Below, one piece after another: positions 1-7,338 of a DNA stretch of 13,168 nucleotides. This DNA comes from an uncultured Butyricicoccus sp. Its GTDB lineage: Bacteria > Bacillota > Clostridia > Oscillospirales > Butyricicoccaceae. Position 1 is the first letter of the stretch. Each line of letters starts with the position of its first letter. A program made the position numbers and the translations under genes. Location of the stretch: positions 1-13,168 of the forward strand of contig CANPPM010000038.1 of assembly GCA_947575935.1 (NCBI GenBank), written 5' to 3'. The notes beneath the pieces were generated by a model. The model saw nothing but the letters and a program-made list of their open reading frames with translations. It had not been told where the DNA came from and searched no databases.

Positions 1-1
1 A

Positions 2-766
2 GGCGGGGCAATTGAACTGACCGGGCACAAAGTCCTGACGCTGCCGCAGCAGGAGGGCAAGGTAAACGCCGCTGAGGTCGAACGCTTCTGCGAAACCTTT
101 TATCAAAATGAAACCCATCCCCACATGGTCTGGCCGGGCATGTTGTACCTCTCCCACCCCACCGAGTATGGTACGCTGTACACCCGGGAAGAGCTCAAGT
201 CCCTCTCCTCCGCCTGCAAAAAATACGGTCTTTCACTCTATCTGGACGGCGCCCGGCTGGGCTATGGGCTTGCCGGGCGTGGCGCCGACCTGACGCTGCA
301 GGACATCGCCCAGCTATGCGACGTCTTCTATATCGGCGGTACCAAGGTCGGCGCGTTGTGTGGGGAAGCAGTCATTTTCCCACGGGGAAATCTGCCCCGG
401 CACTTCGTGACGCTGGCCAAGCAGCGCGGGGCGCTGCTTGCCAAGGGCCGCCTGCTCGGCATACAATTCGACGCACTGTTCACAGACGGCCTGTACGCGC
501 AAATCAGCGCGCATGCCGTTGCAATGGCAGGACAGCTGATCGAAATCTTTCGCACACGCGGCTATCGGTTCTATCTGGAGTCCCCTACCAACCAACAGTT
601 TCTCATACTGGACAAGACCACCTTGGAGCGCCTGCGCGAACAAGTGCGCTTCAGCTTTTGGGAACAGCTGGACAGTACGGATACAATCGTCCGCTTTTCC
701 ACCAGCTGGTCGACCACCCAGGACGACCTTGACCGCCTGGCACAGATCCTGGACGGCATCCAATAA
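2..766 (+). CDS. Threonine aldolase / beta-eliminating lyase family protein, 3' part
   Basis: This PLP-dependent fold-type I enzyme would cleave L-threonine or L-allo-threonine to glycine and acetaldehyde, or act on a related beta-hydroxy amino acid, in the cytoplasm. The reading frame is open from base 2, so the N-terminus (about 85-90 residues compared with the usual ~340) lies outside the window; the internal ATG at 125 is not the start. Visible family signatures are the opening GGAIELTGHKV, the LYLDGARLGYGLAG segment (Asp and Arg that contact PLP), and YIGGTKVGALCGE, whose Lys (codon 344-346) should form the Schiff base with PLP. The C-terminal small domain is complete and ends at TAA. 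It is the only plus-strand gene here and converges on the next gene across a strong terminator. The family is clear; the exact substrate is not. Confidence 0.9.
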   Translation, partial: GGAIELTGHKVLTLPQQEGKVNAAEVERFCETFYQNETHPHMVWPGMLYLSHPTEYGTLYTREELKSLSSACKKYGLSLYLDGARLGYGLAGRGADLTLQDIAQLCDVFYIGGTKVGALCGEAVIFPRGNLPRHFVTLAKQRGALLAKGRLLGIQFDALFTDGLYAQISAHAVAMAGQLIEIFRTRGYRFYLESPTNQQFLILDKTTLERLREQVRFSFWEQLDSTDTIVRFSTSWSTTQDDLDRLAQILDGIQ

Positions 767-839
767 CCATCCGGCTCCACGCATAGAAAACGGCATCCAA
801 AACCGGTCTCAGCTCATTCCAGGTCCGTGTAAAATTTAT

Positions 840-886
840 AACCCCCGCGGAAAGTGTACGCTGAATACACCTTCCGCGGGGGTTTT
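840..886. terminator. Bidirectional rho-independent terminator between convergent genes
   Basis: A 13-bp stem (840-852 with 872-884) continues, after one mismatch, as a further 5 bp (854-858 with 866-870) closed by a 7-nt loop. The plus strand ends in TTTT and the minus strand in a TTATAAATTTT stretch. It sits 74 nt after the plus-strand aldolase stop and 64 nt beyond the stop of the convergent minus-strand gene, so it can serve both. Confidence 0.9.
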
Positions 887-950
887 GAAATGCAGCCTTG
901 CCATGCAGCTTGGGAGCTTCTTTCCCGCTCCACAGCGCATTTCCTGCCCA

Positions 951-1796
951 TCATCCGGAACCGATACCGTCTAAAACAAGCTGTTTCCCACCGATAGGCC
1001 CTTCCAGATACGACAGATCCTCCAGTTTATCACACAGCGCCTCATAAAACGCCTCATCCCAGGAGTGGGTCCTCCGCAGCGTCTGTGCGTCAACCAGGAA
1101 ATACTGGTGACTGGCCACCCCTGGCCGGTCCGGTACCGGATCATCATATGTGCAATCGACAAACAGCAGCTCCCCGTCAAGCACGATCGCATTCCAGGCA
1201 TGATTCATCGTCTCGGACACCACAAAAAAAGTATCAATCCCGGCCGCACTGCACAGCATCTGATACGCACGCGCGTATCCCATACAGACAGCCGTACCAT
1301 TTACCAGCGCCCCAGCCGCCGTAAAGGGCGGCGCAGCGCCATCCAGCGCGCCGTCGTCCCCAATGCTGAGGTCATACGCACAGTTGACAATCAGCCAATC
1401 ATGCAGCGCAAGCATGCGCGCCCTGGTATCCATGCCATCCAGCTGTAGAGAACGGACGATACCCAGCGCAAAGGATTCTGCCTGTTCCTGCGCGGCACGA
1501 TTCTCAACCTGGAGAGACAGCTCGGAAGAGCCGTCCTGCAGGGTCCTGCAATGCATCGTAAAAGCGTATGGCAGCCGTGCCTCCAGCGCCCGATATACAC
1601 GGTCGGGGTCGATCGTATTCCGCCGGAACCAGAGCCCCTCCCCTTCGTCCCGCAAATCTGCCAACAGCAGCTGCGCAGCGGCAAAATCATCCTCCGGCGC
1701 GCAGGCAGTCAGCCATGGAATCACCATTTGCCCGACCGCACAGCCCAAACATACCATGCCGGCAAAGCAAATCAAATTTTTCAGCAGTCGCAGCAT
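951..1796 (-). CDS. Transglutaminase-like domain protein, membrane-anchored or lipoprotein
   Basis: The 281-residue protein begins with a short basic region and a hydrophobic stretch (residues ~7-29) that ends in LTAC, a fair lipobox with Cys32, so it is probably exported and anchored. A transglutaminase/protease-like core follows: GTAVCMGYA (Cys171), MNHAWN (His199) and FVDCTYDDP (Asp214) form the expected catalytic triad order. Bacterial members of this family are mostly of unknown substrate; some are peptidases or peptide cross-linkers acting at the cell surface. The longest ORF starts at a TTG (1820), but GAGAGG at 1803-1808 lies 6 nt before the ATG at 1796, and the earlier TTG falls inside the U-rich tail of a terminator hairpin, so 1796 is chosen. 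It is the last gene of the minus-strand run. Confidence 0.8.
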   Translation of the reverse strand: MLRLLKNLICFAGMVCLGCAVGQMVIPWLTACAPEDDFAAAQLLLADLRDEGEGLWFRRNTIDPDRVYRALEARLPYAFTMHCRTLQDGSSELSLQVENRAAQEQAESFALGIVRSLQLDGMDTRARMLALHDWLIVNCAYDLSIGDDGALDGAAPPFTAAGALVNGTAVCMGYARAYQMLCSAAGIDTFFVVSETMNHAWNAIVLDGELLFVDCTYDDPVPDRPGVASHQYFLVDAQTLRRTHSWDEAFYEALCDKLEDLSYLEGPIGGKQLVLDGIGSG

Positions 1797-1818
1797 TGCC
1801 GCCCTCTCTATCCAACCC

Positions 1819-1852
1819 AAAACAAACAGCGCCCCGGCAATATCCGGAGCGC
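1819..1852 (-). terminator. Rho-independent terminator just before the transglutaminase gene
   Basis: On the minus strand the RNA reads GCGCUCCGG, a 6-nt loop, then CCGGGGCGC, followed by UGUUUGUUUU. The stem pairs 1844-1852 with 1829-1837, with one G-U pair. It lies 133 nt after the membrane-protein stop and only about 10 nt before the Shine-Dalgarno sequence of the next gene, so it could end the upstream transcript or act as an attenuator for the downstream gene. Confidence 0.65.
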
Positions 1853-1947
1853 ACCGAAGCGCCGCCCATTAGGCAAGTCCATCTCCCACGCAGCCCTTGA
1901 CGCGCACGGCCAGACGGGCGCCTCCCCCTGCCCAGGAGTGGGCGCGG

Positions 1948-1964
1948 GGCCGCGCTGCGCGGCC
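1948..1964. repeat. GC-rich inverted repeat after the membrane-protein gene
   Basis: GGCCGCG and CGCGGCC form a perfect 7-bp stem with a 3-nt loop, 21 nt beyond the stop of the membrane-protein gene. It lacks a U-tract on either side, so it is a stable 3' hairpin rather than a classic terminator. The surrounding 1853-1985 is GC-rich intergenic DNA in which I recognise no gene and no convincing promoter. Confidence 0.5.
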
Positions 1965-1985
1965 GCCAGCCCATGAGAAAAACCG

Positions 1986-2732
1986 TTACATCAGCTTCAC
2001 AGTATAATATACGGCCAAAATGAAAAGATATGCCGCCGAGACACAAAGCAGATAGAAAATCCGCGCCGGCCCCATCAGCGCACCCAAAATCACCATCACC
2101 GCCATCAGGATCGCCGTGACACTGACAACCACATATGCGCGTGGCCCAAACCCGGCAGGCAGCTTACTGCCCGTCAGACGCCGCCTGGCGCTGAGTACCT
2201 GCGCGCCCGCAAGCACAACGGCCAGCGCGGCAGCCGCATAGCCGATCATCCCCCCTTGGGACAGGCGGATCCCAATCAGCAGCGCCGCACCGACACCGAC
2301 ATCGGTCGCAACCATAAAAAATTCCGGCTGATAGGAATGATAAATCAAATAATAGATCGCCAGCGCGGGCAGGACGCCATAGCAAAGCTTGATCATACGG
2401 ACCGGCTCCTGATCGACCAGTACGGCCAACATGGTAAACAATACGGTCACAACAAGGAGATTGCGCCCGGCAAACAGGCGGTTGGCACTGCGTCCGGCTT
2501 TCCTGTCGGACACGGTTACCACAATTGCAAGGATCACCAGCGCCACACCGACCCAGCGCGATGCACTCAAAATCCACAGGCCGAGCATGAAGTCGGAGCG
2601 CAGCAGCGTATTAATATACCACAGCCCCATCACACCGAACAGGCACAGTGAAAACACCGCCAGGATCTTATTGGTAATATAATCCTGCTCCTGTGTGTTT
2701 TTCATCTTCTTTGGCATTTTTTTATCCGCCAA
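1986..2732 (-). CDS. Polytopic membrane protein of unknown function
   Basis: I do not recognise a named family. With the start chosen here it has 248 residues: a short charged N-terminus rich in Lys, Glu and Gln, then about eight hydrophobic segments separated by short loops with Arg and Lys, and a C-terminus ending in a membrane span (VYYTVKLM). No catalytic motif is visible. The longest ORF begins at ATG 2768 inside rsmE without a ribosome binding site. AGGGAG at 2742-2747, directly after the rsmE stop, sits 9 nt before a TTG at 2732, which I take as the start; ATGs at 2717 and 2705 are alternatives but lie far from that site. It follows rsmE by 16 nt and should be in the same transcript. 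A role linked to rsmE is not implied. Confidence 0.7.
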   Translation of the reverse strand: MADKKMPKKMKNTQEQDYITNKILAVFSLCLFGVMGLWYINTLLRSDFMLGLWILSASRWVGVALVILAIVVTVSDRKAGRSANRLFAGRNLLVVTVLFTMLAVLVDQEPVRMIKLCYGVLPALAIYYLIYHSYQPEFFMVATDVGVGAALLIGIRLSQGGMIGYAAAALAVVLAGAQVLSARRRLTGSKLPAGFGPRAYVVVSVTAILMAVMVILGALMGPARIFYLLCVSAAYLFILAVYYTVKLM

Positions 2733-2741
2733 GTCAATCAA

Positions 2742-2747
2742 CTCCCT
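2742..2747 (-). promoter_or_regulatory. Ribosome binding site deciding a TTG start
   Basis: AGGGAG on the minus strand, overlapping the end of the rsmE stop region and 9 nt before TTG 2732. It favours TTG over the ATGs at 2768 (no site) and 2717 (24 nt away). Confidence 0.55.
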
Positions 2748-2748
2748 A

Positions 2749-3480
2749 TTAAAGATTACCGCTTTCATACATCACAGCGGCCAGCGCCGCAAGCGGCGCA
2801 GTCTCGCACCGCAGAATCCGCCGGCCGAGCGAAACGCTTACCAGGCCGCCGGCCAGCGCCTGTCCCGCCTCCTCAAGCGCAAAACCGCCCTCCGGACCGA
2901 TCATCATCGACACGGTCGACAGCGTCCTACCGCCAATGACACTGCGCAGCGGGCGCTCCCGCTCACATTCATAGAAAAACAGCGCCGTTTCCGCCTGTGC
3001 CGCCCGCGCCACCGCCTGCGCAAAGGGGATCACGTCCTCTACCGGCGGAATACGCCCGCGACCGCACTGCTTGGCAGCCTCCTCCGCAATCCTCCGCCAG
3101 CGTTCGGTCTTCCGCCGCTGGCTCTTTTCATCCGGGCGGGAAACACAGCGCGCCCCTAGGAACGGCACAACACGAGACACCCCAAGCTCAACCGCCTTCT
3201 GCACGATCAGCTCCAGTTTATCCGCCTTAGGCAGCGCCATGTACAGCGTCACCTCCGCCGACGGCTCGCCCGCCGACGGCGACTGCCCGCATACGCGGCA
3301 GCGCACCAGCCCGGGGCGCGTTTCCTCAATAATGCAATCGTAATCCATACCGGCGGAATCGCAAAGAAGAACGCTATCCCCTGGACCCATCCGAAGAACC
3401 CGGATGATATGGCCCGCATCCTCGCCCTCGATTGAAAGCATCCCGTCCACAGGTCCTGCCTGTATAAAGAATCTGGGCAT
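2749..3480 (-). CDS. rsmE: 16S rRNA (uracil(1498)-N(3))-methyltransferase RsmE
   Basis: RsmE methylates N3 of U1498 in helix 44 of 16S rRNA on the assembled 30S subunit, using S-adenosylmethionine, and has a SPOUT (trefoil-knot) fold. The 243-residue length is usual. An N-terminal PUA-like domain (residues ~1-70, with HIIRVLRMGPGD) precedes the SPOUT domain, which shows MALPKADKLELIVQKAVELG (~81-100), the SAM-binding loop MIGPEGGF (193-200) and the knot motif SLGRRILRCETA (217-228). The ATG at 3480 is preceded by GGAGG, 7 nt away. The gene lies downstream of prmA, a common Firmicutes order, but 126 nt apart and behind its own promoter. The following membrane-protein gene is 16 nt on and likely co-transcribed. 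Confidence 0.96.
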   Translation of the reverse strand: MPRFFIQAGPVDGMLSIEGEDAGHIIRVLRMGPGDSVLLCDSAGMDYDCIIEETRPGLVRCRVCGQSPSAGEPSAEVTLYMALPKADKLELIVQKAVELGVSRVVPFLGARCVSRPDEKSQRRKTERWRRIAEEAAKQCGRGRIPPVEDVIPFAQAVARAAQAETALFFYECERERPLRSVIGGRTLSTVSMMIGPEGGFALEEAGQALAGGLVSVSLGRRILRCETAPLAALAAVMYESGNL

Positions 3481-3505
3481 ATCTTCCTCCGATTAACACT
3501 CAATT

Positions 3506-3534
3506 ATTCTAACAAAATTATCCGCGCTTGTCCA
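3506..3534 (-). promoter_or_regulatory. Sigma-A-type promoter for rsmE
   Basis: On the minus strand TGGACA (3529-3534, 5 of 6 matches to TTGACA) is followed by exactly 17 nt and TAGAAT (3506-3511, 5 of 6 matches to TATAAT). The region is AT-rich against a GC-rich background. Transcription should begin near 3499, giving a leader of about 20 nt that contains the GGAGG site of rsmE. Confidence 0.75.
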
Positions 3535-3585
3535 GTGAAAAACTAAAATTTATCAAAAATGATGCGCCCCGCAACCACTAACGAC

Positions 3586-3602
3586 AAAAAGCGCGGCGGC
3601 GC
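3586..3602 (-). terminator. Possible weak terminator after prmA
   Basis: Four nt beyond the prmA stop the minus-strand RNA can form GCGC-CGCC-GCGC followed by five U residues. The stem is only 4 bp but all G-C. It fits with rsmE having its own promoter just downstream; read-through is likely. Confidence 0.35.
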
Positions 3603-3606
3603 ACAT

Positions 3607-4575
3607 TCATCCGGGCCGTTTTGCGGTGAATGCCGACCAGTCCTCCGAGGCCGTATGTTCCAGAATCTCAAAGCGCTGCGTACGCAGCGCCGCCTCTACA
3701 TCGTCTGCCCGCTCGTTTAGAATCCCCGAGCAAATCAACGTACCGCCGGGCGACAGCTTGTCCCAAAACATCGGCGCCATACCAATGATGATGTCGGCCA
3801 CAATATTGGCGCAAATGATTTGGTAACCGCCGCCAATCCGCCCGGCCAGCTCGGGGTCCCGCAGCGCATCGCCATGCAGCGCACGGCCAATCTCTACCTT
3901 ATTTTTCCGCGCATTTTCACAGGCGCAGGTCAGACAGTGTTCATCAATGTCGACCACCGTATCGGCATGCGCGCCCAGCATCGCGGCCGCAATCGCCAGG
4001 ATACCCGAACCGGTGCCCATATCCAGCAGCCGTTCGCCGCCCCGCACCGTCTGTTCCAGCGCACGGATGCACAGCTGTGTGGTGTCATGGCTGCCGGTGC
4101 CAAAAGACGAGGCCGGGTCAATCTCTAAGATACGGCGTCCTTCCTCCGGCTCACAAGTCTCCCAGGAAGGTTTAATCAGAAAATGCGCCCCGACTGGAAA
4201 GGGCTTAAAATACTGTTTCCAGCCCCATTCCCAATCGGCCTGGCGGGTCAGGCTGGTCTCCGTCTCCAGCCGTCCCCATTCCGCCCGCGCATCCCGCGCT
4301 TTCAGCTCCGCCAAACGCGCGCACAGCATACGGTATTGCGCCGCCCCGCTTGGGGAATCCGGCAAATAGATTTTAATCTTGGTTTCCTGGGTCGAAAGCT
4401 CCTGCTTTAGCTTCTCATCGACATAATCCCAATAGATCTCCGTACTCTCCAAAAACGCGGCAAAATCAGCGGCGTCCTCCAGGGCATACCCCTCTATCCC
4501 CATCTCCTCCAACAACGCCGTAACCGGCTCAATCCCTGCCGTTGCAGTGAAGATGGTCACCTCGGTCCAATCCAT
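3607..4575 (-). CDS. prmA: Ribosomal protein L11 methyltransferase PrmA
   Basis: PrmA trimethylates amino groups of ribosomal protein L11 with S-adenosylmethionine in the cytoplasm. The 322-residue protein has the usual two-part layout: an N-terminal L11-recognition domain (~1-100) and a class I methyltransferase domain. Seen motifs are FGTGSHDTT (158-166), motif I LLDMGTGSGILAIAA (183-197), the acidic end of beta-2 VVDIDEH (207-213), and CANIVADII (255-263), where the NIVAD stretch matches the (N/D)PPY-like motif IV of PrmA. The start at 4575 has AGGAGG 8 nt upstream. It begins 15 nt after the stop of the MetH-like gene, so those two genes are almost surely one transcription unit. In E. coli loss of PrmA is well tolerated. 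Confidence 0.95.
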   Translation of the reverse strand: MDWTEVTIFTATAGIEPVTALLEEMGIEGYALEDAADFAAFLESTEIYWDYVDEKLKQELSTQETKIKIYLPDSPSGAAQYRMLCARLAELKARDARAEWGRLETETSLTRQADWEWGWKQYFKPFPVGAHFLIKPSWETCEPEEGRRILEIDPASSFGTGSHDTTQLCIRALEQTVRGGERLLDMGTGSGILAIAAAMLGAHADTVVDIDEHCLTCACENARKNKVEIGRALHGDALRDPELAGRIGGGYQIICANIVADIIIGMAPMFWDKLSPGGTLICSGILNERADDVEAALRTQRFEILEHTASEDWSAFTAKRPG

Positions 4576-4590
4576 TCCGTCCCCCTCCTT

Positions 4591-5559
4591 TTATAGACAA
4601 ATCAACCCATATTTCTGCTCAAAATACCGGATCAGCTCAGGTGCAAGTTCCCAGGTCCCATCATAAACCGCCAAGCCGTAAAAGGCGCGCAGCGCCTTTT
4701 CCAGCAGCTCTGGGGTACCGGCGCATAGGCAGACCGGGCGCGTAAGCATATACAGATCATCTTCCAGATCCTGAATCCCCTCTTCATCCTCCAAAACCAA
4801 CCGGAGGACGGCGGCTTCCTGATCCTCCGCCTCCAACAGGCGCTCATAGAGCCGGTGGTCGCAGACAATCTCTTCGGAAATGTCGACTGTCGGCGCAATG
4901 AAATGCGCATCCCGCCCATCGGGCGCCAGCAATACGTCGTCATGGTCACGGCTGGCCGGGCGATACCCCGTCCAGTCCCGCACTGCTGCGCAAAAGGCCG
5001 CTTCCGCTTCCCCAGGCACGGGTAGAAACACCTCAGCCCCCGTCAGGCCAATGCCGCCTTTCAGCCACGCCGCAGGCAGCCGCGCACCGACTGAAATCCG
5101 GATATAGGGCGCCAACCGGTCCAATGCCTCGCAGAGCTGCTCCGGCTGGCCAGCCGAAACAATCAGCGTGCTGACGCCAATACGCTGCAGAACCCCCGCC
5201 GCAGCCGCCATATCGGTGCCGTCGGGCATGCGGCCATCCGCAGCGGCCTCCACCTCGGCGATCAGCGTCTTGCCGCACAGATCGGTGAGGGCAATGACCG
5301 CAGCACGCAGCGCGCGGAAATCAGGCGCGCCGTACAGCAGCAGGAAATCCTCCCGGCCGCCGGTCAAAGGGCGAAACAACGTCTTGCAATACGCAATATA
5401 GCGCTCGGTCTTCGGCGGCTCAATTGCCTCCGGCACAGGCGGACAGCGCAGGGCAATGCCTACCGGCGCATGGGCTTCGGGCGCGCCATCCGCCTCGACC
5501 GCAACTATCTTTTCATCTCTCCGAACCAAAACCAAAAATCGTCGGGGAATGGAATCCAT
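4591..5559 (-). CDS. Divergent MetH/homocysteine S-methyltransferase-like protein, probably not catalytic
   Basis: There is no confident family name. Seen: 322 soluble residues, ATG preceded by AAAGGAG 6 nt upstream, and tight coupling to prmA (15 nt). Residues ~70-165 read like the later half of the homocysteine-binding TIM barrel of MetH: DFLLLYGAPDFRALRAAV, GRMPDGTDMAAAAGVLQRIG and APYIRISVGARLPAAW match in order the family's D-ILIET-TD--EA-AAV, GRTLTGTDP-AAV-VL--LG and A-Y---P---KPNAG. Residues ~245-322 read like the start of the MetH pterin-binding domain (LTRPVCLCAGTPELLEKALRAF resembles TDLPLQIDTSDPEALERALR). The GxNC zinc-ligand site is IVSAG here and no GGCC motif is seen, so methyl transfer to homocysteine is unlikely. 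The family link is my inference from pattern memory; the alternative is an unrelated protein of unknown function. Confidence 0.5.
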   Translation of the reverse strand: MDSIPRRFLVLVRRDEKIVAVEADGAPEAHAPVGIALRCPPVPEAIEPPKTERYIAYCKTLFRPLTGGREDFLLLYGAPDFRALRAAVIALTDLCGKTLIAEVEAAADGRMPDGTDMAAAAGVLQRIGVSTLIVSAGQPEQLCEALDRLAPYIRISVGARLPAAWLKGGIGLTGAEVFLPVPGEAEAAFCAAVRDWTGYRPASRDHDDVLLAPDGRDAHFIAPTVDISEEIVCDHRLYERLLEAEDQEAAVLRLVLEDEEGIQDLEDDLYMLTRPVCLCAGTPELLEKALRAFYGLAVYDGTWELAPELIRYFEQKYGLICL

Positions 5560-5632
5560 TTGTCTCTCCTTTCTCGTTCCGCTGAAGCCCTACGAATTCG
5601 CAGCGAAAGGGCGCCAAAACAGATCGGCTCTG

Positions 5633-7123
5633 TCAGGCAGCAGCCGGCAGCCAGCTTCCATCGTCTTCCGAGATATACTGCAAAGGCTGGGCGGCCGCAG
5701 CCCGGGCAAGGGAAAGGGCCTGCTCCAACGCATAATCCACATAGTAGCCGGAAGCATCTGCCATCGTTTGATTCAAACGCCGCAGCGTCGCGACACTGAC
5801 ATTCTGTGAGTGGGGCAGTCCCGCTGCCTCCTCAAAGACATGCACCGCCTTCAGCACCTCCGAAGTCAAGGTACCGGTTGCGGCATCCAGCAGGCCAAGC
5901 AGGTGGAGCCGCTCCGTCAGCGCTGAAACCGAACTGCTGCTCTCGCCAAAAAACAGAGGACGCAGGGTAGGCAGCTCCGGCTTTCCATCCAAATATTCGC
6001 CCAGGGTAATCAGGCTCCTGGTCTCATAATCGGGCACTACCCCTTTGCCCTCCCAGACGCCGGTCTTGGGCGTACTCATTTCCAGCGTGGTGATAATCAG
6101 GCTGTCGCCGTTGCCCATCGACAGATGATACTGCCCAAGCGATTTCCCATAGGTCTTTTCCCCGATCAGCGTGCCCGTCCCAGTATCCTTCATACACGCC
6201 GCCATCATCTCGGCCGCCGACGCCGTTTTGCCGTCCACCAAAATGTATATGCCGTTGAGCGGCAGGCCGCCGCCGTCGCTTGTAATCACCTGCGCTCCGC
6301 CCTGGTCCCGCCGCCAACGGCAGGTGACCATCTCGGCAGGCTCGGTCAGCATGCTATCCAGCATTGTCAGCGCCGCGTCTATCAATCCGCCGCCGTTACC
6401 GCGCAGATCCAGGATCACCGCCGCCGTCCGCTTGTCATCCAGCTGCTCCCAGATCTGTTGGAAATGCGCCGCGTCGTCCATGGTAGCGAATGCTTCCACG
6501 CTGATGTACTCAATCCCATCCCCCAAGCTTTTCGACCAGACGTAATCACCGTAAATCTCACGCCGGACAACCGACAGCACGAGCTCACGCCCCGCGCGCC
6601 CTAATGTCAGGCGGACCTCCGTACCCGGGTTGCCGCGCAAAAGCTCCCCAATCTCGTCCAACGTTTTGCCTGCCGCCGCAGTCCCGTCGACCGCCAGCAG
6701 GACGTCCCCCGTTTCCACGCCGGCCTCACGGGCCGGGCCGCCAAAGTTCACGTCGGTAATGACCGTATTCCCCTCCAGCTGCTGGACGGTGACGCCGATG
6801 CCGACATAATCCCCGGTCAGCGCTGAAAAGCTCTGCTCATATTCCTCCGGTGTCAGATAAAACGAATGGCTGTCATGTTTTTCCAAAATCTCATTGACGA
6901 CCTTGCTCAGCGGCTCGCCGCCGCTAACACGCGCGTTGCAGGCAGCGCGCTGCTCGTCGCTCATCGGATGATCCTCTGCAAACAGGCCGCAGCGTTCGAT
7001 CTGATAAAGCGCCTCATCAAACGGCGTTTCGACCTTGCTGCGATCCAATGCGCCCGCCGGACAAACCAGCAGGCTGACTGCCAAACACGCGGCGCAAATG
7101 CGCCTATAAAAGTTTTTCAACAT
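5633..7123 (-). CDS. Secreted S41 C-terminal processing protease with PDZ and peptidoglycan-binding-like domains
   Basis: A carboxyl-terminal processing peptidase (CtpA/CtpB type) that cleaves extracytoplasmic proteins near their C-termini. The 496-residue product has a signal peptide (residues 1-25, ending CPAGA), a cap/N-terminal helical region, a PDZ domain (~103-186, carboxylate-binding loop YVGIGV at 106-111), and the S41 core (~203-366) with LRGNGGG, the nucleophile Ser302 in KTASAAE and the general-base Lys327 in EKTYGKSLGQ, 25 residues later as in the family. A C-terminal stretch (~396-452, VSALTERLHLLGLLD and LKAVHVFEEAAGL) resembles a peptidoglycan-binding domain, as in the Bacillus CtpA/CtpB proteases. 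The ATG at 7123 has GGGAG just upstream. Downstream the MetH-like gene follows by 73 nt. Confidence 0.92.
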   Translation of the reverse strand: MLKNFYRRICAACLAVSLLVCPAGALDRSKVETPFDEALYQIERCGLFAEDHPMSDEQRAACNARVSGGEPLSKVVNEILEKHDSHSFYLTPEEYEQSFSALTGDYVGIGVTVQQLEGNTVITDVNFGGPAREAGVETGDVLLAVDGTAAAGKTLDEIGELLRGNPGTEVRLTLGRAGRELVLSVVRREIYGDYVWSKSLGDGIEYISVEAFATMDDAAHFQQIWEQLDDKRTAAVILDLRGNGGGLIDAALTMLDSMLTEPAEMVTCRWRRDQGGAQVITSDGGGLPLNGIYILVDGKTASAAEMMAACMKDTGTGTLIGEKTYGKSLGQYHLSMGNGDSLIITTLEMSTPKTGVWEGKGVVPDYETRSLITLGEYLDGKPELPTLRPLFFGESSSSVSALTERLHLLGLLDAATGTLTSEVLKAVHVFEEAAGLPHSQNVSVATLRRLNQTMADASGYYVDYALEQALSLARAAAAQPLQYISEDDGSWLPAAA

Positions 7124-7338
7124 ATCTCTCCCAGCTTTTGCTCTTGAAAACCGGCGGCGCCCCGCCGCAAGCGCCTGCGGAAACCCTGCCCCAACTTATG
7201 CAAACGGATCCGTCTGGCTGCAAAATCCAAAGAATGTCCATCCCACAGGAAAACTGTCAGGCGGCATCCGGACAAAGCCTCCCCCACGGAGCTGTTTGCG
7301 GCGTATTGACACAACGCTTCCTTTGTAAAGACGATTTC
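7124..7338. other. Intergenic region between argS and the S41 protease
   Basis: 215 nt with no recognisable gene. On the minus strand it holds a 5-bp GC hairpin (7154-7158 with 7164-7168) followed by CGGTTTT, a weak terminator-like element about 30 nt before the protease start. A 65-codon minus-strand ORF (TTG 7314 to TGA 7117) spans it; it is discussed as a finding but not called as a gene. No convincing promoter for the protease was found. Confidence 0.4.

Noticed and set aside
125..766. Complete 213-residue gene starting at ATG 125
   Set aside because: The frame is open to base 2 with conserved aldolase sequence upstream, so the ATG is internal.
7306..7311. Perfect TTGACA on the plus strand
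   Set aside because: No -10 element at 16-18 nt and no plus-strand gene downstream.
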